Assembly (NCBI GenBank): GCA_023386395.1
Contig: JAEWJV010000314.1
Coordinates: 1-15,197 of the forward strand
Source: Bacteroidota bacterium
Lineage (GTDB): Bacteria; Bacteroidota; Bacteroidia; Chitinophagales; Chitinophagaceae
Length of the DNA stretch: 15,197 nt
Direction: 5' to 3'
Shown here: piece by piece, positions 6,844 through 12,437 of the stretch
Numbering within the stretch: position 1 is the stretch's first letter
How the letters are laid out: each line of letters opens with the position of its first letter
Translations under genes and position numbers: made by a program
The notes under the pieces: generated by a model
What the model was told of the DNA's origin: nothing
The model's input: only the letters and a program-made list of their open reading frames with translations
Databases searched by the model: none

Positions 6844-7818
6844 TTAATTGCCATGCACAGCCTGGCTGATAAAATAAATATTTAACCCGAGATATACTAC
6901 GAGCAACACCTGTGCAATAATCATATCAAATTTGTTGGAATCATATATTCGTTTGTTCTGCTTCAAAAGCTGCAGCGACCATGTGTTTGCCGCAACAATA
7001 CAAAGTATAAAGAACAGCGTAATGCCATGCAGTGTATCAACCAGCGTAAACGTAAGGCTTTCAGGCAATGATGCGTCTACAATGTATTTATTACCGATAA
7101 CAGCAAACAAAGCGCCCACGCTTAAGCTAAAGCGGGAATCGATGCTGTCTGCATGAATATAAAAACATACATAGGCAATAAGAAAAGCTACATACATACC
7201 TATAAACAATTTCCAGAATAAGCCTATTGCATTGCGTTCAATGCTTACCCTTACCCTGAATGAGCTGTATTCTGTATGTGGTGTTGAAAGGCTTTCATCA
7301 CCAAAAGTGGTTTCGTAAGCTTTGGTGGCAACCATTACGCGAAATGTATCAATTGTCCAGTTAGGTAAAGTGAAACGCGGATCGAAATGCTTACCCAGGG
7401 TATCGGGCAAAAATACCAGCGCTTTCGAATCATATTGCGAGTTTTCTATTGAAAGCCTTAGTGTTTGTTTATCAAAAGGGAAATTGGTTATGCGCCACGA
7501 ATCTTTCATCACGCATTGCAGTTTCATCAATATAGATACCTTTCCTTCTGCAGTATCTGCAGTTTCAAAATACCTGTCAACTGTTTTTGCCAGTGGTATT
7601 TCAAGATTATGCGAAAAATCAAAATCGGGGTTTTTATATTTCAGCCATAACCAGAAGTCAACTGTATATTCCTGTTCTTTAAAATCTATATCATGAATAC
7701 TCGTTACATAAATACCTGTTTTAACAGTATCAGGTGTGGTTTGCTGCGCATGCAAGTTACAGGCAAACAAAAAATGCAATGAGATCAGCAGCAGGAATGC
7801 AAAAAATTTCTTGCTCAA
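6844..7818 (-). CDS. Bacterial pentameric ligand-gated ion channel homologue (Cys-loop type)
   Basis: The 324-residue protein has the layout of a prokaryotic pLGIC: a signal sequence, a beta-sandwich ectodomain to about residue 195, then four membrane helices. The ectodomain shows TGIYVTSIHDIDFKEQEYTV and DFWLWLKY (about 34-61) and the Cys-loop-equivalent NFPFDKQTL (112-120), which keeps Pro and Asp but lacks the two cysteines, as in other bacterial members. Helices: M1 about 197-221, pore-lining M2 about 226-248 (RFSLSVGALFAVIGNKYIV), M3 about 256-279, M4 about 297-318. The start must be TTG 7818: an in-frame stop (TAA) lies four codons upstream and the first ATG is far inside the ectodomain. 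The N-terminus contains both an A-x-A-like site (LHA before QQ) and LFAC at 17-20, which could be a lipobox. Function would be ligand-triggered ion conduction across the inner membrane. The ligand is unknown. Confidence 0.87.
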   Translation of the reverse strand: MSKKFFAFLLLISLHFLFACNLHAQQTTPDTVKTGIYVTSIHDIDFKEQEYTVDFWLWLKYKNPDFDFSHNLEIPLAKTVDRYFETADTAEGKVSILMKLQCVMKDSWRITNFPFDKQTLRLSIENSQYDSKALVFLPDTLGKHFDPRFTLPNWTIDTFRVMVATKAYETTFGDESLSTPHTEYSSFRVRVSIERNAIGLFWKLFIGMYVAFLIAYVCFYIHADSIDSRFSLSVGALFAVIGNKYIVDASLPESLTFTLVDTLHGITLFFILCIVAANTWSLQLLKQNKRIYDSNKFDMIIAQVLLVVYLGLNIYFISQAVHGN

Positions 7819-7889
7819 TGTATAGCTTTAGAAATGGCAAGATAAAGCAGATTTTTAATAGACTGTTGTGTCAATAAAGTTTATGTTGA

Positions 7890-7903
7890 ATGTTACATAA
7901 CAT
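7890..7903. promoter_or_regulatory. Interrupted palindrome ATGTTA-CA-TAACAT in divergent promoter region
   Basis: Perfect 6-bp arms with a 2-bp centre lie midway in the 139-bp gap between the channel gene (minus) and the amidohydrolase gene (plus). Symmetric sites of this size between divergent genes are often operators, but no cognate regulator gene is adjacent, so the role is inferred only from shape and place. Confidence 0.25.
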
Positions 7904-7957
7904 CCAATTCCTGTTAATATTGTATCTATGCATGCACAATAAAGTATAAACAGTTTT

Positions 7958-9595
7958 ATGAAAAATATAGCTTCAGCAGTATTGGCTGTTATCCTTTTCA
8001 CAGCCTGTTCTTCCAAAAAAACAGTTGATCTTATTGTTTATAACGGGCAGGTTTATACGGTTGACAGCGCGTTCAGCACGGTGGCGGCCTTTGCTGTAAA
8101 AGACGGCAAGATTATAGCCACAGGCAGCGATAATGATATCCTGGAAAATTATACGGCGGCCGATACAGTAAATGCAAACGGCCAGGCAGTTTACCCCGGT
8201 TTTAACGATGCACATTCGCATTTTATTGGCTACGGGGAATCCTTATATGCTGTTGATCTTTTTGATTCCAAAAGCATGGATGAAGTTATAAGCCGCATAC
8301 AAAAATTTATACAGGCAAACCCCGGTGAGGCATGGATACGCGGACATGGCTGGGACCAGAATAAATTTCCGGGTAAAGCTTTTCCAACCAATGAACAGTT
8401 GAATAAACTTTTTCCCAACACACCTGTTTTGCTGGAACGTATAGACGGGCATGCCATTTTAGCCAATGCGAAAGCGCTTGAAATTGCCGGTATAAAGCCC
8501 GGGCAAATCATTAGCGGCGGTTCAATTGAAACAAAGAATGGAGCGCTTACAGGTATATTGATCGATAATGCAATGAACCCTGTTTATGAAAAGGTCCCTG
8601 ATCCTTCAAAAGAACAGTTTCAAAAATGGTTGCAGTCGGCGCAGCAAAATTGTTTTGCACAAGGGCTTACAACCGTGAGCGACTGCGGTATAAATTATGT
8701 TGCCGCCAACATGATAGACACGCTGCAAAAAGAAGGCAAACTTGATATGCGCGTGTATGTTTTATTAAGTGATGATAAACAAAACTACGATGCCTGTTTA
8801 ACCAAAGGCCCTTATAAAACAGACAATCTGTTTATAAAAGGTTTCAAGTTATATGCTGATGGTGCGCTTGGCAGCCGCGGCGCCTGCTTATTGCATCCTT
8901 ATAATGATAAACCGGGATGGTATGGTTTTATGATAAACAGTGCAGCGCATTATGATTCGGTGGCTTCGCTGCTTTCAAAAACTGACTTCCAGGTTTGCAC
9001 GCATGCCATTGGCGACAGCGGCAACCGCGAAATATTGAAAATATATAACAAATATCTGCAAGGTAAAAATGATAAGCGCTGGCGCATAGAACATGCACAG
9101 ATCATTAACCAGGCAGATTTTGAGTTGTTTGGAAAAACATCTGTTATTCCATCGGTGCAGCCAACGCATGCCACAAGCGATATGTATTGGGCTGCAGACC
9201 GCATTGGTACAGAACGTTTGAAAGGAGGTTATGCATTCAAACAATTATTGCAACAAAATGGATGGCTGCCATTGGGCACAGATTTCCCGGTGGAAGATAT
9301 AAGCCCCTTCAAAACCTTTGTGGCGGCGGTTTTCAGGCAGGATGCAAAGGGTTTTCCCGCCGGTGGTTTTCAAATGGAAAATGCATTAAGCCGTGAAGAA
9401 ACCATTCGCGGCATGACCATCTGGGCGGCAAAGGCAGAATTTTTGGAAAAAGAAATTGGCAGTATTGAAGCCGGCAAAAAAGCAGATTTTGTTATACTGG
9501 ATAAAGACCTGATGAAAGCAAATCTTACAGATGCTTTAAATACAAAAGTTATAGCTACCTATATTGATGGAAAGAAAGTGTATGACAGAAAATAA
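7958..9595 (+). CDS. Amidohydrolase (YtcJ-like, amidohydrolase 3 family) lipoprotein
   Basis: The 545-residue protein is a metal-dependent hydrolase of the amidohydrolase superfamily, YtcJ-like branch. The N-terminus is a lipoprotein signal (MKNIASAVLAVILFTAC, Cys17 lipidated), so it acts at the cell envelope. The metal-site signatures are complete: HSH at 86-88 (FNDAHSHF), a candidate bridging lysine in FIKGFKLYADGA (294 or 297), His349 in CTHAIGDSGN, His379 in RIEHAQ, and Asp442 in LPLGTDFPVED. The small beta-sandwich parts formed by both termini are present (VDLIVYNGQVYTVDS at the start, GKKADFVILDKDLM at the end). YtcJ relatives act on N-substituted amides, but the substrate cannot be read from sequence. 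It is transcribed alone, divergently from the channel gene. ATG 7958 begins the lipoprotein signal directly. Confidence 0.93.
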   Translation: MKNIASAVLAVILFTACSSKKTVDLIVYNGQVYTVDSAFSTVAAFAVKDGKIIATGSDNDILENYTAADTVNANGQAVYPGFNDAHSHFIGYGESLYAVDLFDSKSMDEVISRIQKFIQANPGEAWIRGHGWDQNKFPGKAFPTNEQLNKLFPNTPVLLERIDGHAILANAKALEIAGIKPGQIISGGSIETKNGALTGILIDNAMNPVYEKVPDPSKEQFQKWLQSAQQNCFAQGLTTVSDCGINYVAANMIDTLQKEGKLDMRVYVLLSDDKQNYDACLTKGPYKTDNLFIKGFKLYADGALGSRGACLLHPYNDKPGWYGFMINSAAHYDSVASLLSKTDFQVCTHAIGDSGNREILKIYNKYLQGKNDKRWRIEHAQIINQADFELFGKTSVIPSVQPTHATSDMYWAADRIGTERLKGGYAFKQLLQQNGWLPLGTDFPVEDISPFKTFVAAVFRQDAKGFPAGGFQMENALSREETIRGMTIWAAKAEFLEKEIGSIEAGKKADFVILDKDLMKANLTDALNTKVIATYIDGKKVYDRK

Positions 9596-9659
9596 ATTTT
9601 GTTTAATCTGTTGTGCTATTACAATTTTAGGAAGTATCTATTAAATAATGTTCTTAGTT

Positions 9660-9743
9660 CGTCATGTCGAGGTAACGAGAAATCTCGATACACTTATAAA
9701 TTCAAAATAAGGCAGAGCTTGTTCTCCTGTCGTCGAAATGACG
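9660..9743. repeat. Intergenic palindromic repeat with GTCAT-TCGA termini
   Basis: The 84-bp element is bounded by inverted ends CGTCATGTCGA (9660-9670) and TCGAAATGACG (9733-9743), which pair with one mismatch. Inside the left end lies a tight stem, CGAGA-AA-TCTCG (9676-9687). The motif combination GTCATTTCGA with GAGAAATCTC is a frequent intergenic repeat in Bacteroidota (general knowledge, copy number not checked here). It lies downstream of the amidohydrolase gene and upstream of the DUF1801 gene. It may be a non-autonomous palindromic element that folds in RNA, and could secondarily work as a terminator. Confidence 0.6.
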
Positions 9744-9843
9744 CCTAAACCTTCTTCTATATTTTTTATATAGTTTAGTGCAACACATTATTATTTAATC
9801 AAAGCCTGTAACAAAATAATCATCATCAAAATAAAAACTTTCA

Positions 9844-10266
9844 ATGATTGAATCGCTAACCATTCAAATAAAACAAATGAACAAAGACATCAAGGCATAT
9901 AATGATGCCCAAAACAATGAAGACAAAAAGATATGCAATCTGCTTGCAAAAGAAATAAGCAATCATTTACCTGAAGCAGAAAATAAGATATGGCATGCAC
10001 ATCCGGTGTGGTTTTTGGATGGAAACCCCATTGTTGGCTATAGCAAATTGAAAGATAATGTGCGCCTATTATTCTGGAGCGGGCAATCGTTTGATGAAGT
10101 AGCTTTACAAAAAGAAGGAAAGTTTAAAGCTGCGGAAATGCGTTATACAGCTGCTCAGCAAATAAATAAAGATGATTTAAAACGATGGCTTGAAAAAGCA
10201 AGGCAAATTCAATGGGATTACAAAAACATCGTTAAGCGGAAAGGTGTGCTTGAAAGATTGAAATAA
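9844..10266 (+). CDS. DUF1801 domain-containing protein
   Basis: This is a 140-residue cytosolic protein of the DUF1801 (YdhG/YdeI-like) family, recognised from LPEAENKIWHAHPVWFLDGN, IVGYSKLKDNVRLLFWSGQS and the C-terminal KARQIQWDYKNIVKRKGVLE. Some relatives are called iron-chaperone-like, but the biochemical role of this branch is not established. The start is uncertain: ATG 9844 gives the longest frame, whereas ATG 9877 (MNKDIKAYNDAQ) is where relatives typically begin and may be the true start. Neither has a clear ribosome site. It stands alone between the palindromic repeat and the DUF2975 cluster, which is on the opposite strand. Confidence 0.88.
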   Translation: MIESLTIQIKQMNKDIKAYNDAQNNEDKKICNLLAKEISNHLPEAENKIWHAHPVWFLDGNPIVGYSKLKDNVRLLFWSGQSFDEVALQKEGKFKAAEMRYTAAQQINKDDLKRWLEKARQIQWDYKNIVKRKGVLERLK

Positions 10267-10400
10267 AGCTGCCTGAACATGGATTTTCCTGATTAAAAGA
10301 TTATCCGATTGGTTGCTTCAAGATCTTTAAATATTATTCCCTGTATGCGCTCTTTGCTCTGTGCGAAATAACCAATGCATATTTTAAAATATAAATAAGC

Positions 10401-10946
10401 TCATATAGTCAACTCATTTTCCTGCTGAAGCTCCACTCCTCTTTTAAAAATTTGAGCGATTACAAAAAGTGTAACACTCATAAACAACCATACATCTGCG
10501 CCGCCCAGATGCATGTATTGTATATCGGGCATTTTTACACCCTTTTCAATCAGCCATGCCGTGCAGTTAGCGCCTGCTTCAGAAAACAAGCCTATGAATA
10601 AAGCCAGGTAAGATAATTTAAAAATAAAGCGTCGGACATCTTCACTAAAAGGTTGCGACAGGTTTAATTTTTTATTATGAAGCATTGCGATGATGCAGTA
10701 AAACAGCAAAGCCTTCATTACCGCTACAATACTCATAACCAGGTTTATTACAAAAAAATATCCGCGGTCGTGTTTAAAAAGATCAGATAAATCTACCTGC
10801 TGCCAGAGATATTTAACAACCGTTGGATCCTTTATTGCAAAAAAAGCATTTACTATAAAACCGCCTGCAACAATACCCAGCCCAACGAATATGATCCAGG
10901 AAAGGATATACAATACCCTCAATATTTGAATAGTACTAATTTTCAT
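10401..10946 (-). CDS. DUF2975 membrane protein (second copy of pair)
   Basis: The 181-residue protein has four predicted membrane helices: about 8-36 (LRVLYILSWIIFVGLGIVAG), 64-87 (FFVINLVMSIVAVMKALLFY), 108-130 (FKLSYLALFIGLFSEAGANC) and 150-168 (GADVWLFMSVTLFVIAQIF). It ends with the DUF2975 signature QIFKRGVELQQENELTI. The upstream paralogue ends QVFKRGMEIQSENELTV, so the tail is the most conserved part. DUF2975 genes are usually found next to small XRE regulators, as here, and their function is unknown. This copy is the distal gene of the cluster, 137 bp after the regulator, and that gap contains a strong inverted repeat. Confidence 0.88.
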   Translation of the reverse strand: MKISTIQILRVLYILSWIIFVGLGIVAGGFIVNAFFAIKDPTVVKYLWQQVDLSDLFKHDRGYFFVINLVMSIVAVMKALLFYCIIAMLHNKKLNLSQPFSEDVRRFIFKLSYLALFIGLFSEAGANCTAWLIEKGVKMPDIQYMHLGGADVWLFMSVTLFVIAQIFKRGVELQQENELTI

Positions 10947-10985
10947 CTGTATAATTTTTTATTTTTTATTGTCAGATGGAATTCC

Positions 10986-11036
10986 CCATAAAAATTTTCA
11001 TCGCTTCCGGTATAAAGCTGCTTGAAAATTTTATGG
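10986..11036. promoter_or_regulatory. Long inverted repeat before the second DUF2975 gene
   Basis: The arms CCATAAAAATTTTCA (10986-11000) and TGAAAATTTTATGG (11023-11036) are complementary over 14 positions with one bulged A. The 22-nt loop contains a further 4-bp stem (GCTT 11003-11006, AAGC 11015-11018). An 8-bp palindrome GGAATTCC (10978-10985) directly abuts it. The structure lies between the XRE regulator and the distal DUF2975 gene. It could be an operator for the regulator, an attenuating or processing hairpin, or a weak terminator. No run of T follows on the transcribed strand. Confidence 0.4.
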
Positions 11037-11083
11037 CTCATTTCATAATTGTTTGTTTTAAAATAGAGATTGATTTGATAGAT

Positions 11084-11290
11084 TTAGTCAGCCACATATT
11101 CCAGTATATCTGCAGGCTGGCAATCCAGCACTTTACATATAGTACCAAGCGTACTGAAACGGATTGCTTTTGCCTTGCCGGTTTTAAGGATAGATAAATT
11201 TGCCAGCGTTAAACCTACCTTTTCAGATAGCTCATTCAGCGACATTTTTCGCTTCGCCATCATTACATCAAGGTTTACTACTATTGCCAT
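11084..11290 (-). CDS. Small XRE-family (YozG-like) helix-turn-helix regulator
   Basis: The 68-residue protein is almost entirely a Cro/C1-type helix-turn-helix: MAIVVNLDVMMAKRKMSLNE, then LSEKVGLTLANLSILKTGKA (about 21-40) holding the helix-turn-helix with recognition helix around LANLSILKTG, and a C-terminal CKVLDCQPADILEYVAD. This is the short YozG-like type that pairs with DUF2975 membrane proteins across Firmicutes and Bacteroidota. Its start lies 2 bp after the stop of the upstream DUF2975 gene, so the two are almost certainly co-translated. It probably regulates its own operon, possibly under control of the membrane partner. That link is inference from conserved neighbourhood. Confidence 0.9.
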   Translation of the reverse strand: MAIVVNLDVMMAKRKMSLNELSEKVGLTLANLSILKTGKAKAIRFSTLGTICKVLDCQPADILEYVAD

Positions 11291-11292
11291 AG

Positions 11293-11820
11293 TTATACAG
11301 TTAATTCGTTTTCTGATTGAATTTCCATACCGCGTTTAAATACCTGTGTAATTATAAATACCAGCCCGGCCATAAAAAGAAAATTATCTGCGTCAATTAT
11401 TTGCAGCAGTTCCTCACCCGTTCTTTTATTAATATAGCCACCGAGTATGTTGTATAAAAGAGTTGTTACCCATATTGCAATCAAAACGTTGCTTACCCTG
11501 GCTAAAAACCGCATCATTTGCGGCTGAAAAGGGTTATCCATTTTTAAGTGCGATAACATATTCATTACCTTTTGCCACACCTGCGCTTTTAAAGCGGCAA
11601 TACTGAACAGAAAGATTACAGCCAGGTAATAAGCCCAGCTCCCATAAGCTTTTAACTGGTACAGGTCTAATCCCTTATAAATGCTTTTGGCAGTATCAGG
11701 ATTAAAAAAACTTACAATAAAAGAAATAATAATACTTCCGGCTTCAATGGAAAAACCAACAAAAGCAAGCAATGCAAGTAATCTTAAAATTTGAAGTATT
11801 ACGGTTGTTTTAATTTTCAT
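11293..11820 (-). CDS. DUF2975 membrane protein (first copy of pair)
   Basis: The 175-residue protein has four hydrophobic segments, near 8-36 (LRLLALLAFVGFSIEAGSII), 60-80 (SWAYYLAVIFLFSIAALKAQ), 103-128 (LARVSNVLIAIWVTTLLYNI) and 145-162 (FLFMAGLVFIITQVF). It ends with the DUF2975 tail FKRGMEIQSENELTV. It is the first gene of the minus-strand cluster, followed 2 bp later by the XRE regulator, with a promoter candidate close upstream. It shares layout and C-terminal sequence with the protein at 10401-10946 but is otherwise divergent, pointing to an old duplication rather than a recent one. No function is known. Confidence 0.9.
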   Translation of the reverse strand: MKIKTTVILQILRLLALLAFVGFSIEAGSIIISFIVSFFNPDTAKSIYKGLDLYQLKAYGSWAYYLAVIFLFSIAALKAQVWQKVMNMLSHLKMDNPFQPQMMRFLARVSNVLIAIWVTTLLYNILGGYINKRTGEELLQIIDADNFLFMAGLVFIITQVFKRGMEIQSENELTV

Positions 11821-11838
11821 GATTCAATATTTAAAGCA

Positions 11839-11869
11839 CAAATATCAATATATTTTTATCGAAAAACAA
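11839..11869 (-). promoter_or_regulatory. Bacteroidota-type promoter candidate for the DUF2975-XRE operon
   Basis: On the minus strand, TTG (11869-11867) is followed by a 20-bp AT-rich spacer and GATATTTG (11846-11839), one mismatch from TAnnTTTG. The implied start of transcription lies about 12 nt before the ATG at 11820, giving a very short leader. The assignment rests on consensus and spacing only. Confidence 0.45.
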
Positions 11870-11948
11870 TAAATATATATTTTTTTTCAAAAAATTTTAC
11901 AATCAGGCTGATTTGGGGCTTACAAATGCATTATGCTTAATTTGCGGC

Positions 11949-12383
11949 ATGAGCATATGGTACAATAAAGAAATTTCTATAAATGATTTTCAGGGATGGA
12001 GCAGGAACACGCTTGCAGATCATCTCGGCATACAATTCACCGAACTTGGGAAAGATTATCTCAAAGCTACCATGCCGGTAGATAAACGCACGCATCAGCC
12101 TTATGGTTTATTACATGGCGGCGCTTCGGCAGCACTGGCAGAAACGTTAGGCAGCGTATGTTCGGCACTGGTAATAAACAGGCAGAAATTTATTTGTGTG
12201 GGCATAGAAATAAATGCCAATCATATACGCAGTGTGAAGTCAGGCATCGTTACAGGTACTTGCACACCTATACATATTGGCGGAAGCACGCATGTTTGGG
12301 ATATTCGCATTCACGACAAACATAACAGGCTTATATGCATCAGCAGGTTAACCGTAGCTGTTTTAAAGAAGCTGCAAAAGTGA
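11949..12383 (+). CDS. Hotdog-fold acyl-CoA thioesterase (YdiI/MenI-EntH type)
   Basis: This 144-residue single-domain hotdog enzyme is very close in pattern to E. coli YdiI (MenI) and EntH: LKATMPVDKRTHQPYGLLHG, then HGGASAALAETLGS (56-69), VGIEINANHIRSVKSG and the C-terminal ISRLTVAVL. The catalytic carboxylate is expected to be Glu65 in the LAETLGS helix, with His56 nearby. Family members hydrolyse aromatic or aliphatic acyl-CoA. YdiI acts on 1,4-dihydroxy-2-naphthoyl-CoA in menaquinone synthesis, which would suit a menaquinone-using Bacteroidota, but no men genes are nearby, so the substrate is left open. ATG 11949 was chosen over TTG 11913 because the twelve extra residues are not part of the family and ATG gives the usual MSIWYNKEIS start. 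Confidence 0.9.
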   Translation: MSIWYNKEISINDFQGWSRNTLADHLGIQFTELGKDYLKATMPVDKRTHQPYGLLHGGASAALAETLGSVCSALVINRQKFICVGIEINANHIRSVKSGIVTGTCTPIHIGGSTHVWDIRIHDKHNRLICISRLTVAVLKKLQK

Positions 12384-12389
12384 TAAGCC

Positions 12390-12422
12390 TTTTGGCCGGC
12401 ACGCGATATCCGTGGCAAAAAA
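12390..12422. terminator. Possible bidirectional terminator between convergent genes
   Basis: A hairpin can form with CACG/CGTG (12400-12403, 12411-12414) at its core, extended with bulges to TTTT on the left (12390-12393) and a run of six A from 12417. It lies between the stop of the thioesterase gene (12383) and the end of the convergent receptor gene (12438), where a bidirectional terminator is expected. The stem is imperfect, so the call is tentative. Confidence 0.3.
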
Positions 12423-12437
12423 TCTTTATTATATTTT

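Noticed and set aside
7322..7696. Plus-strand open frame of 124 codons antisense to the channel gene
   Set aside because: The channel frame is continuous and matches a known family. The antisense frame shows no recognisable motif.
10379..10392. ATATTTTAAAATAT palindrome as a regulatory site
   Set aside because: It is a perfect 14-bp palindrome just beyond the end of the DUF2975 gene, but it is made only of A and T in AT-rich DNA, so chance occurrence is likely. A weak terminator role cannot be shown.
10976..11197. Plus-strand open frame of 73 codons over the XRE regulator and the preceding gap
   Set aside because: It is antisense to a clear helix-turn-helix gene and crosses the inverted repeat. 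Its composition reflects the AT-rich gap, not a protein family.
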